A stretch of DNA of 64,000 nt, from positions 2,215,001 through 2,279,000 of the forward strand of contig CP065161.1 of the NCBI GenBank assembly GCA_015693905.1, given 5' to 3'. A model generated the notes under the pieces. That model was not told the DNA's origin. It was given only the letters and a program-made list of their open reading frames with translations, and searched no databases. The stretch's first letter is position 1; each line of letters begins with the position of its first letter. Below are positions 1-8,272 of this stretch, one piece after another. The position numbers were made by a program, and so were the translations under genes. Source of the stretch: Rhodobacterales bacterium HKCCA1288 (GTDB lineage: Bacteria; Pseudomonadota; Alphaproteobacteria; Rhodobacterales; Rhodobacteraceae).

Positions 1-680
1 CCCGTGAGGCCATCCACGACCAAGAGTGTCTCGCGCGGGTTGGCAATGTCACGCACGGCTGCGGCCTGCGCGATCAGGTCTTGATCAATATGCAAGCGCC
101 CTGCGGTGTCGAGGATATAGACATCATAGCCGCCAAGCCCCGCTTGGGTTTTGGCGCGCTTTGCAATCGTCTCAGGGTTTTCACCTTGGATGATGGGCAG
201 GGTATCCACGCCAATTTGTTGGCCAAGGATGGCCAACTGCTCCATCGCGGCAGGGCGGTTTGTGTCAAGGGATGCCATCAACACGCGCTTGCCTTCGCGC
301 TCCTTCAGGCGCTTGGCCAGTTTCGCGGTTGTTGTGGTTTTCCCTGAGCCTTGCAGACCCACCATCAGGATGGGTGCAGGCGGGTTGTCGATTTTCAGTG
401 CGCCAATCTCGCCTTCGCCCTGAAGCGTGGCGATCAATTCGTCATGCACAATTTTGACGACCTGTTGACCCGGGGTCACCGATTTGGTCACCGCAGCGCC
501 TGTGGCCTTTTTCTCGACCGCGCGAATAAATTCACGTGCCACGGGCAAAGAAACATCTGCCTCAAGCAAAGCCACCCGCACTTCGCGCAGGGCTGTTTTT
601 ACATCATCAGCAGACAAAGCGCCTTGCTTTGTCAGCCCCTCAAAGACCGAGGAGAGGCGTTCTGAAAGTGTTTCAAACAT
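1..680 (-). CDS. ffh: Signal recognition particle GTPase Ffh (N-terminal part; gene runs off the left edge)
   Basis: Ffh is the protein of the signal recognition particle; with 4.5S RNA it binds signal sequences emerging from the ribosome and docks with FtsY. The minus strand opens at 680 with MFETLSERLSSVFEGL and reads through without a stop to base 1, about 226 residues. The helical N domain comes first, then the P-loop GLQGSGKTTTTAKLA (near residue 108), the TNRPAA segment and the DTAGR motif of SRP GTPases; the M domain lies outside the window. Identification rests on the whole N and G domains and is secure. Confidence 0.97.
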   Translation of the reverse strand, partial: MFETLSERLSSVFEGLTKQGALSADDVKTALREVRVALLEADVSLPVAREFIRAVEKKATGAAVTKSVTPGQQVVKIVHDELIATLQGEGEIGALKIDNPPAPILMVGLQGSGKTTTTAKLAKRLKEREGKRVLMASLDTNRPAAMEQLAILGQQIGVDTLPIIQGENPETIAKRAKTQAGLGGYDVYILDTAGRLHIDQDLIAQAAAVRDIANPRETLLVVDGLT

Positions 681-880
681 TGGCCAAGGCCCCTTTGTCA
701 CGTCATCTCTTTGGTGATCTGTGCATCAGGCCACCGCATTGCAATGCACCAAGGCCCCCGTGGGCGAAACTCGCTGACGGGGGGCGATCTTGGACATATC
801 CTAAGACCAGAAAGCCAAAGCTTGCTGGAAGTTGCGCTGCTCTTACGCGCGCGAAGAGGGGAATGTCAAGCCTTCGCGCC

Positions 881-2869
881 TTAGTTCAAATGGCGCAAGA
901 GCCGCGCATGACGATCAAAGGCCGTGATCAACTGTCCCAAATTTTGGATATCTGTCGCCTCAAGCATGGGCAACATCTTCACAAAGGCCCGCGCCGTTCC
1001 CAATGTGTCGCCAAGTGCGGTATGACGGGCATTGTCGGGTATGCGGATGCTGAGGCGGTCACAGAGCGCGTCCAATGTGTGTTCCGCAGACTGACCAAAA
1101 AGGATGGCCGAACACAGAACAGTGTCCAAGATCGGCTGATCAAAACGCGCACCAATGGCCCCTTCGCGCCGCTGTAGAAAAGCCATGTCAAAGGGGGCGT
1201 TATGGGCCACCAGAACCGCGCCATCGGCAAAGCGATGAAACCGCGATAAGGAATCAACGACCGATGGAGCGTCTGCCACCATCTCATTGGTGATGTGATG
1301 CACCGCTGTTGAGGCCGCAGGGATTTTGCGCGCAGGGTTGACCAATGTGTCAAAGCGTTCGCTCTCGACCAATTTGCCGTTTACAATTCGCATCGCGGCG
1401 ATCTGACAGATTTCATCGACTTGCGGGTTCAGCCCGGTGGTTTCTGTATCGAACACCACGAAAGACAAGTTCTTCAGCGGGGCCTGTGACAGCTCAGCAG
1501 GCAGTGCGGTTTGCAACAGGTCAAAATCATATTGGATCACGCGCGGCGTTTGCAGCGTTTCGGGGGCGGCGGCTAGTGACAGGCTGATCCGTTGATCTGT
1601 GGCTTCGATCTTGGCGCCGTGGCTGCGCAAAACATCTGCCCCTGCAAAGCGTGAATGGCCCGTGATCAGGGGGCTGTCTAACCAATCATTGAGTCGTGCC
1701 GCGTCAGGGGCCTTTGCATCTCCCTGCAGGTCAAGAATGGCCTCTCCCTCTGACAGTCGGGCCGAAAGTCGAATGTCAGACGCCCCCGCGCCAATCCACG
1801 ACAGCGTCAGGCGCTCTAACAAGCGGCTGATGGCAAAGCCATCGGCGCGCAGTCGCAGGTCAGGCAGCGCGTCATACTGCAGTTGGATATCCTTTTGCGC
1901 CAAGCGCGTGGCAAGCGCGATTCCAATATCGGATAGGTCAAGCTGCTCAAGGGGCCACCATGCTGTATCGGTTTTGGCTTTTTCTTTTTGCACATCGTGC
2001 AACGTCTTTTCCAACTGCGCACGCGGCGCCCCATGGGGCAGGTCTGGCAAAACGGCATCCACGGCCTCAATTAAATCGGCAAACAAAGCCTCGCGCATGC
2101 CATGCAGTGCCAAATCCTCGGATCGGTCTTGCAAGCACAAGAGATAGGCAGGATCGGCTGTTTCCTGACCTTCGAGCCAGAATAAGCGCATCCGTGCCTC
2201 GAACAGGCGGGCATCGTGGCGGGTTGTTACCAAAATATCCGTGCCCTTAGCGCTCTGTGCGCGCAACAGCCTGCCATAAGCCTCGCGCAAGGGGGCCATG
2301 CGCAAAAGCTGATCAAGGGGGCGGTTCAGACCCAACCCCTCATCATCATTGAAGAGGTCCCGCATCTTGCCATTGTAAAGTGCGATTTTATGGTCAGGCG
2401 TGCAGAACACGACCCCAGCGGGAATTTCAGCCAGTAAGGTTTCAAGCCGCTGCTTCTCAAGGCCGAGCCGTGCTGTTTCACGCCCCACGGCCAATGCCAT
2501 TGCGTTGCGCGTTTCGGTCAAATGCGCGGCAACAGCCGCAGCAGCAGGGGCTAAATCACCCAAATATCGCGCATAGTTTGGATTGATTTCATCATCCACA
2601 TCGGCATGGGCGCGGGCGCGCATATCCGCGGCCAATGCTTCAAGGGGGCGGGCGACATACTCATCGAACTTCGTCCAAACCCAAGCAGACAGGCCGATAA
2701 TTGCAAATGCCCCAACCGCCCCTGCGGTGATAAAGGCCGATAGCGCGTGATCCTCGCCCAAACGAACATACCCGATCACCAGACCCGCGGTCAGCAGGGC
2801 CGCGCCCCCAAGGGCCAAGAGCGCAAAGAACAAAAAGATGCGCAAACGCAAACTAAGATGGGTGAACAT
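881..2869 (-). CDS. Membrane-anchored DEDDh 3'-5' exonuclease with PAS/sensor-kinase-like N-terminal half (DnaQ-like)
   Basis: A 662-residue two-part protein. Two membrane helices (about residues 10-33 and 44-66) are followed by a linker, a PAS-like segment (about 140-250, LLAEIPAGVVFCTPDHKIAL) and a stretch resembling a degenerate histidine-kinase dimerisation/ATPase region (about 255-435) without a recognisable phospho-acceptor histidine or nucleotide boxes. From residue 468 comes a full RNase T/DnaQ exonuclease: FDTETTG (D474, E476), HNAPFDMAF and ARHTALGDTLGTA supply the DEDD and H residues. Proteins of this type occur beside acetate-symporter and CBS-DUF294 genes, as here; that placement, not the replisome, suggests a signalling or nucleotide-turnover role. 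The physiological substrate is unknown. Confidence 0.85.
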   Translation of the reverse strand: MFTHLSLRLRIFLFFALLALGGAALLTAGLVIGYVRLGEDHALSAFITAGAVGAFAIIGLSAWVWTKFDEYVARPLEALAADMRARAHADVDDEINPNYARYLGDLAPAAAAVAAHLTETRNAMALAVGRETARLGLEKQRLETLLAEIPAGVVFCTPDHKIALYNGKMRDLFNDDEGLGLNRPLDQLLRMAPLREAYGRLLRAQSAKGTDILVTTRHDARLFEARMRLFWLEGQETADPAYLLCLQDRSEDLALHGMREALFADLIEAVDAVLPDLPHGAPRAQLEKTLHDVQKEKAKTDTAWWPLEQLDLSDIGIALATRLAQKDIQLQYDALPDLRLRADGFAISRLLERLTLSWIGAGASDIRLSARLSEGEAILDLQGDAKAPDAARLNDWLDSPLITGHSRFAGADVLRSHGAKIEATDQRISLSLAAAPETLQTPRVIQYDFDLLQTALPAELSQAPLKNLSFVVFDTETTGLNPQVDEICQIAAMRIVNGKLVESERFDTLVNPARKIPAASTAVHHITNEMVADAPSVVDSLSRFHRFADGAVLVAHNAPFDMAFLQRREGAIGARFDQPILDTVLCSAILFGQSAEHTLDALCDRLSIRIPDNARHTALGDTLGTARAFVKMLPMLEATDIQNLGQLITAFDRHARLLRHLN

Positions 2870-2908
2870 GGGCGTGCGGGCCTCCTCCTCCCGCAGCGGT
2901 GACGCGGC

Positions 2909-3442
2909 CTAGCCGCCCAAAGTTGGGCAGACCACCGCAATCAACGGATCATCTGCGGAAACCGCTAACCAATCGGCATTCTCGGCGCGGCCATCAGCAT
3001 CAAAACTGGTGGTTGGAAAAATCTCTGCGCGGGCGGGGGTCGTGCAATCCACCAAGATGGGTTTGATGATCGCGGGCTGCCACCGCTCATGCAGGCGCGT
3101 TTGCACAACCCATTGGCCCGAGCCTTCGACTGTTTCGACAGTCTCTGACGGGGTAACTGCGACAAAACCTTTGATCCATGGCTTCACATATGTCCACGGC
3201 TGCCAAACAGCGCGCTGTTCGCGCGTGGCGATCATTACAGTGTCTGTGGGCAGGGTGGCCATGACGCCGCGCGCCCATGAATATTCGAGGGATATTGTGG
3301 TCAGGATCATCGCCAGCCCTGCGCCTGCAGGCACGAACCATTTTGGTATCCGCTCTCCTATCAGGCGGCGCAGGCCATAGGCGATGCCTGCCCCTGCAAA
3401 GGCTGAGGACAGTGCCGCAATAAGGACGAGGAACATTTGCAT
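2909..3442 (-). CDS. Hypothetical inner-membrane protein
   Basis: A 177-residue protein I do not recognise as a named family. Two hydrophobic segments (about residues 2-25 and 37-55) are followed by a soluble domain of about 110 residues with two cysteines (in DCTTPA and VVCPTLGG). It lies 39 bp upstream of the exonuclease gene and about 50 bp downstream of the CBS/DUF294 gene, all on the minus strand, so it is probably cotranscribed with them. A periplasmic or cytoplasmic soluble domain tethered by the N terminus is the likely layout; no catalytic motif is visible. Confidence 0.65.
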   Translation of the reverse strand: MQMFLVLIAALSSAFAGAGIAYGLRRLIGERIPKWFVPAGAGLAMILTTISLEYSWARGVMATLPTDTVMIATREQRAVWQPWTYVKPWIKGFVAVTPSETVETVEGSGQWVVQTRLHERWQPAIIKPILVDCTTPARAEIFPTTSFDADGRAENADWLAVSADDPLIAVVCPTLGG

Positions 3443-3489
3443 TTCGTTGGTCTTTCTCTTTTCGTGACAACCAAAAACAGGTGCGGGGG

Positions 3490-5304
3490 TTATAGAAATC
3501 CGCTGCGCTGTCCGATTGCCGATTGCATTGTTTTAATCACAACGAAGGCATCGCGGAGATGACTTCGATCAAAATCCGATAAATAAGCAGGTGCCATGAA
3601 ATTATCGGGCGCGTGGCCATTGCGGATTTGGCGCGCTTGATGCGCAAGCCGCGCTTCTGCGATCATGTCATAGGCATCCAACAAATCACGTCCGCCCGAG
3701 GCAGAAACCGCACCTCCGTCAATTGCGGCAACCAAGCGCGCGCGGGTGTTTACTTCGGTCAACTGTCCTTTCAGCGCATAGATGCGCCCCAATTCCACCA
3801 CGGGCACAACGCCGTTATGCTTGAGATCAATGCGATCTTTATGCTCGCCCGACCGAACAGTGGCAAAGCCCCGAAAGAGACCAAGCGGGGGCGTATGCTT
3901 GAGCGAATTGGAAATCATATGAGCCACAAAAATCGAATTTCCCGAAGCCTCTGCAAGGGTCGAGGCGTGAAGATCGTCAAACAGGGCCATCGTGCCGCCA
4001 ATGGGCCGCAGGTCAAACATCACCGATGCCAACATCTGCGCCTCGGTGTCAGGTTTGTTGATCCATTTCGAGAAATAGTTTCGCCAAACGCGTAAGGGTT
4101 GCCGCCAACGCGCGGCGGTCGCCATCATATCACCTGGGCAGTAGAAATAGCCTGCCTCATCTAAACCATCCGAGACGAACTTTGCCAAAGCGGCGAAATA
4201 CGCGTCATCTTCTGGGCGCATGGCATCGTCTATGATCAGGCAATTGTCTTGGTCGGACACGCCCGTTTGTTCTTGCCGACCTTGGCTGCCGCAGGCCAGC
4301 CACAGATAGGGCACAGGCGGCGGCCCAAGATGGTCTTCGGCAAGTTTTAGCAACCGCCGGGTCGCGGCATCGCCGATATCGGTGATCAGGCGTGTGACCA
4401 CCTGATGATCATTATTTGCCCCAACCAATTGCATCAAAAGGGCAGGGATGCCTTTTACATATTTGGCAATTTCTGCGCTATTCGCGGCATAGGCGATATC
4501 CATGATGATTGAGGCGGAACTGGTCGCCTGAAAGCGCATCATATCGGTCTGGCTTAATATGCCTTCGGGCTGTCCGCGATCCATGACGGGCATATGGGTA
4601 AACCCATGCTCGACCATCAAATGCAGCGCATCAGCCACAAGGGCGGAGGCGGGCAAGGTCTTGGGCGCGCGCGTCATCACTTCAGCCACGGCCGTGTCTG
4701 ATGGCAGCCCCGCCGCCATCGCGCGATTGGTTAAGTCGCGTGTGGTGATGATCCCTTGCAGCGCCCCCGTTTCGGAGGTGACAAGCAAGCAAGAGACGCG
4801 GTGATCCCGCATCTTCTGCGCGGCTCTCAGCAAGCTGTCTTGCGCTGTGCAGGTCAGAGGATTGCGCGTCATTAAATCGCCCAAGGTTTGGGTCGACAAG
4901 GCACTGCGCTTGGCGCGGGCTGGGCGGGTGCGGTCAAAGAAATCTAGAAAGGCGGGGTGCTCTTTCACCAATTTATGGAAAAGTGGCGCCGAGATCTCCA
5001 AAAGTTCGGTTGGTTTCACGGCGGTTGCGGTGACAGGCGCAATACCATCGCGCATCAAGCCGCGCTCCCCGAAGGAGTTTTTGGGGCCGAGGATCGAGAC
5101 CAGTTCACCATTGGGTTCGGTGATATCAACCTGCCCTGACACGATGAGGTAAAGCGCCTCAAGCGGCGCGCCCGCGTGATAAATCACAGCGCCCGCTTTT
5201 GCCATGGAGCGGTTCACCTGCCCTGCCAGTTCCGCCAGATAATCATGCGGTAAGCTGTCATAGGGGTGCGTTTGTGACAGAAGTGTCAGGATTTCTTTTG
5301 GCAT
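3490..5304 (-). CDS. Cyclic-nucleotide-binding/CBS/DUF294 nucleotidyltransferase-like signalling protein
   Basis: A 604-residue cytoplasmic protein with, in order, a cyclic-nucleotide-binding-like domain (about residues 15-125), a CBS pair (about 140-265, LGDLMTRNPLTC and VAEVMTRAPKTLPA), a DUF294 nucleotidyltransferase-like domain with the signature LACGSQGRQEQTGVSDQDN, and the DUF294 C-terminal domain. The family resembles GlnD-type nucleotidyltransferases, but substrates are not settled. It follows the symporter gene on the same strand, with a strong stem-loop terminator in the gap, so it may be made at a lower level than the transporter. By family and context it is likely a regulator of the symporter or of acetate metabolism. 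Confidence 0.88.
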   Translation of the reverse strand: MPKEILTLLSQTHPYDSLPHDYLAELAGQVNRSMAKAGAVIYHAGAPLEALYLIVSGQVDITEPNGELVSILGPKNSFGERGLMRDGIAPVTATAVKPTELLEISAPLFHKLVKEHPAFLDFFDRTRPARAKRSALSTQTLGDLMTRNPLTCTAQDSLLRAAQKMRDHRVSCLLVTSETGALQGIITTRDLTNRAMAAGLPSDTAVAEVMTRAPKTLPASALVADALHLMVEHGFTHMPVMDRGQPEGILSQTDMMRFQATSSASIIMDIAYAANSAEIAKYVKGIPALLMQLVGANNDHQVVTRLITDIGDAATRRLLKLAEDHLGPPPVPYLWLACGSQGRQEQTGVSDQDNCLIIDDAMRPEDDAYFAALAKFVSDGLDEAGYFYCPGDMMATAARWRQPLRVWRNYFSKWINKPDTEAQMLASVMFDLRPIGGTMALFDDLHASTLAEASGNSIFVAHMISNSLKHTPPLGLFRGFATVRSGEHKDRIDLKHNGVVPVVELGRIYALKGQLTEVNTRARLVAAIDGGAVSASGGRDLLDAYDMIAEARLAHQARQIRNGHAPDNFMAPAYLSDFDRSHLRDAFVVIKTMQSAIGQRSGFL

Positions 5305-5353
5305 CTGGATCTGGGTCTGATTGGTCGGTCTGGCTCAGCCTAGACTATTTATG

Positions 5354-5386
5354 AAAAAGGCGCATCCCGATTGATCGGAATGCGCC
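5354..5386 (-). terminator. Intrinsic terminator downstream of the symporter gene
   Basis: A stem with GGCGCAT/ATGCGCC arms (5359-5365 and 5380-5386) and an inner CCGA/TCGG extension is followed on the minus strand by five T (5358-5354). It lies 39 bp past the symporter stop and 50 bp before the CBS/DUF294 start. On the plus strand it is also followed by a T run (5389-5393). Confidence 0.8.
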
Positions 5387-5424
5387 CATTTTTCTTAAGG
5401 GGTAGCCCCTAAGTGATCAAAGGA

Positions 5425-7194
5425 TCACTTGTTGATGGCTGCACCTGCGCCACGTGGGATACGTACGGATTCCACGAGGTCTTGGATCTCCTGCGGAGGC
5501 TCTGCTGTCACGCGGGATACTGCGAACGCAACGGCAAAGTTCAGCAATGCGCCCACTGGCCCGAAATGGGTTGGTGGGATGCCGAACAGGTAGTTCGCTG
5601 CAGTGTTATCCAGCATGTTGGTGCCTGGGATGAAGAACCAACCCAAGAATGTGAACAGGTAGAGACAGGTTGAAATCAGACCTGCAAGCATACCTGCTGT
5701 TGCACCTGCGGAGTTCATGCGCTTGGAGAAGATACCCATCATCAGTGTTGGGAACAGCGAAGCTGCTGCCAGACCGAATGCCAGAGCCACGGTTTGCGCC
5801 GCGAAGCCTGGAGGGTTTAGACCAAGATAGGTTGCCAAAGCAATCGCGCCTGCCATCGAGATACGGGCAGCCAGAAGCTCGCCTTTTTCGGAGATGTCAG
5901 GATTGATCACCGACTTGATCAAGTCGTGGCTGATGGCAGAGGAGATCGCCAACAGAAGACCCGCCGCTGTGGACAGAGCCGCTGCCAGACCACCTGCCGC
6001 GATCAGAGCGATAACCCAACCTGGCAACTGTGCGATTTCTGGGTTTGCCAGAACGAGGATGTCACGGTTGAAGGTCACAAGCTCGTTGCCTGCCCAACCA
6101 CGCTCGGCTGCCATTTCAGCCATACCAGCACCATTTTCATTGTAGTACTGGATCAGGCCATCGCCGTTCTTGTCTTCAACAGCCAGAAGGCCAGTGACCG
6201 ACCAAGTGTTGAACCAATCAGGCAGATCAGCTTGTGCAACAGGCTCACCTTCAACGCCATTTGGCCACATGGTGGTCATGATGTTCAAACGTGCCATGGC
6301 ACCTACCGCAGGAGCGGTCAGGTAAAGCAGCGCGATGAACACCAGCGCCCAACCAGCAGACCAACGTGCGTCAGCCACTTTGGGAACGGTGAAGAAGCGA
6401 ATGATAACGTGGGGCAGACCCGCGGTACCAATCATCAGCGACAAGGTGAACAACGCCATCAACCATGGGCTAGAGCCTGTGGTGTAAGCATTGAAGCCCA
6501 AATCTGTCAGCAAGCCGTCCAATGTGGTCAGCAGAGGCTGGCCAGAGGCGGTGTGCTCGGAGAAGAGGCCGAGGCTTGGGATTGGGTTACCTGTCAGTTG
6601 CAGCGAGATAAACACAGCAGGGATCGTATACGCTGTGATCAGAACGCAATACTGCGCCACCTGCGTATAGGTGATGCCCTTCATGCCGCCCAAAACCGCG
6701 TAAACGAAAACGGTTGCGGATGCGATGTAGAGACCTGTTGTGCTGTCCACTTCGAGGAAGCGGGAGAAGGCCACGCCAGCGCCAGTCATCTGACCGATAA
6801 CATAGGTCACGGACATAACGATCAGCGAGATAACGGCCACAACGCGTGCAGTCTGGCTGTAGAAACGGTCGCCTACGAATTCAGGAACCGTATACTTGCC
6901 GAACTTGCGCAAATAGGGCGCAAGAAGCATCGCCATAAGCACGTAACCACCCGTCCAGCCCATGAGGAAGGTCGAGTTGTTATAGCCTACGAATGCGATC
7001 AGACCTGCCATCGAGATGAAGGAGGCCGCCGACATCCAGTCCGCTGCAGTTGCCATGCCGTTGATGACAGGGTTAACACCACGCCCTGCGGCGTAGAATT
7101 CAGATGTGGAACCCGCGCGGGCCCAAATCGCGATACCGAAGTAGAGCGCAAACGACAGCCCCACAACGATAATATTGAGTGTTGTTTGATCCAT
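5425..7194 (-). CDS. Sodium:solute symporter family protein, large subunit (acetate/monocarboxylate type)
   Basis: A 589-residue polytopic membrane protein of the SSS family, starting MDQTTLNIIVVGLSFALYFG. Family hallmarks include GMATAADWMSAASFI, GWTGGYVLMAMLLAPYLRKFG and the long central helices. A loop of about 60 residues (near 315-385, with DKNGDGLIQYYNENGAG) has an EF-hand-like acidic run. It is preceded 15 bp upstream by its probable small subunit (DUF4212). The pair next to acs suggests uptake of acetate or another short monocarboxylate driven by sodium; the substrate is inferred from context. Confidence 0.9.
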   Translation of the reverse strand: MDQTTLNIIVVGLSFALYFGIAIWARAGSTSEFYAAGRGVNPVINGMATAADWMSAASFISMAGLIAFVGYNNSTFLMGWTGGYVLMAMLLAPYLRKFGKYTVPEFVGDRFYSQTARVVAVISLIVMSVTYVIGQMTGAGVAFSRFLEVDSTTGLYIASATVFVYAVLGGMKGITYTQVAQYCVLITAYTIPAVFISLQLTGNPIPSLGLFSEHTASGQPLLTTLDGLLTDLGFNAYTTGSSPWLMALFTLSLMIGTAGLPHVIIRFFTVPKVADARWSAGWALVFIALLYLTAPAVGAMARLNIMTTMWPNGVEGEPVAQADLPDWFNTWSVTGLLAVEDKNGDGLIQYYNENGAGMAEMAAERGWAGNELVTFNRDILVLANPEIAQLPGWVIALIAAGGLAAALSTAAGLLLAISSAISHDLIKSVINPDISEKGELLAARISMAGAIALATYLGLNPPGFAAQTVALAFGLAAASLFPTLMMGIFSKRMNSAGATAGMLAGLISTCLYLFTFLGWFFIPGTNMLDNTAANYLFGIPPTHFGPVGALLNFAVAFAVSRVTAEPPQEIQDLVESVRIPRGAGAAINK

Positions 7195-7209
7195 AATCTG
7201 GCCCGTCCC

Positions 7210-7470
7210 TTACTCTTCGTCCACGCCATATTCTTTGTCTAATTTGTTCATACGCGCTGCGTAGAAGAAAATCAGAACAAGGAATACGAGGATTGAACCT
7301 TGCTGAGCAAACCAGAAGCCCAGATCTGTGCCACCCACCGCGATGCCGCTAAGCATCGGGCGGAAAAGAATAGCAAAGCCATAGGAACACAGCGCCCAGA
7401 TCACCAAGCATAGGGTGACCAAGCGGATGTTCGCGGCCCAGTATTCAGAGTTATTTGCCTTTTCGGCCAT
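7210..7470 (-). CDS. DUF4212 protein, putative small subunit of the sodium:solute symporter
   Basis: An 86-residue protein with two transmembrane helices (about residues 16-37 and 50-72), starting MAEKANNSEYWAANIRLV and ending in a charged tail KLDKEYGVDEE. Length and the YWAxNxRL opening fit the DUF4212 (symporter small subunit) family, nearly always encoded directly upstream of a VC_2705-type symporter, as here with 15 bp between them. It is likely needed for assembly or activity of the transporter. Confidence 0.88.
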   Translation of the reverse strand: MAEKANNSEYWAANIRLVTLCLVIWALCSYGFAILFRPMLSGIAVGGTDLGFWFAQQGSILVFLVLIFFYAARMNKLDKEYGVDEE

Positions 7471-7568
7471 TGATATCTCCCTTCGGTTTCTAACCAGTGA
7501 GGCACTGCCCCAACGGTGACATCTGACGCCGCCTCCTCCTAAGGCGCCGACAGAATTCTTTTGCCCAA

Positions 7569-8240
7569 TTACGCCCCAGTAAGGTGGGACACGATCTTGC
7601 CAAGTGCCTTGGCAATATCGTCAATAGCCCCCATAGCCGCGACTTTGCTAAGCGTGCCGCGGGCATTGTAATACTCGATAAGGGGGGCCGTTTGGGCATG
7701 ATATGCCGACAGGCGCGTGCGCACTGTTTCGGCATTATCATCAGGGCGGCGCTTAAACGCGCTGCCCTGACATTTGTCACAAACACCCGCTGTTGCAGGC
7801 TGCTTGAATTCGTCATGATATCCTTCGCCACAATCCGCGCAGGTATAGCGACCCGATACGCGGGCCACCATCGCTTCATCATCCACCTCAAGGCTGATGA
7901 CAGCGTCAATCTGCTGGTTGCGTGCCGCCAAAAGGCCATCAAGCGCCTCGGCTTGCGCGGCGGTGCGGGGGAAACCATCCAGAATTGTGCCTGCGGCCAC
8001 ATCGGGCTGCTGAAGGCGTTCTTCGAGAACGGCGAGCACAATCTCATCCGAGACCAATTCGCCCTTTTCCATAACCGATTTCGCGGCCAAGCCTGCGGGT
8101 GTGCCTGCATTGACTGCGCCGCGCAGCAAGTCACCAGTGGACAGCTGCACAAGCCCGAATGCCTCTTCTAGCATGCGGGCTTGGGTGCCCTTCCCAGCGC
8201 CCGGAGGCCCGAGAAGGATTAAGTTAACTGGTCGTGTCAT
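7569..8240 (-). CDS. adk: Adenylate kinase with zinc-type lid
   Basis: Adenylate kinase interconverts ATP + AMP and 2 ADP. The P-loop LLGPPGAGKGTQA lies near the N terminus, followed by the AMP-binding LSTGDLLR and GFPRT segments. The lid has two CxxC pairs (CADC and CDKC), the zinc-binding long form known from Paracoccus. I chose the ATG at 8240 (MTRPVNLILLGPPGAG) over the in-frame ATG at 8255, because it gives the usual distance to the P-loop. It sits 32 bp downstream of acs on the same strand. Acs makes AMP and pyrophosphate from ATP, so recycling of AMP by Adk beside Acs makes sense. Confidence 0.96.
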   Translation of the reverse strand: MTRPVNLILLGPPGAGKGTQARMLEEAFGLVQLSTGDLLRGAVNAGTPAGLAAKSVMEKGELVSDEIVLAVLEERLQQPDVAAGTILDGFPRTAAQAEALDGLLAARNQQIDAVISLEVDDEAMVARVSGRYTCADCGEGYHDEFKQPATAGVCDKCQGSAFKRRPDDNAETVRTRLSAYHAQTAPLIEYYNARGTLSKVAAMGAIDDIAKALGKIVSHLTGA

Positions 8241-8272
8241 CGTATCTGCCGTCATTTACTGAATTCCACGCG

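Noticed and set aside
5926-7242. 438-codon plus-strand open frame opposite the symporter gene
   Set aside because: It is antisense to a well-supported gene and rich in histidine, arginine and cysteine with no family character, as expected when a GC-rich gene is read on the wrong strand.
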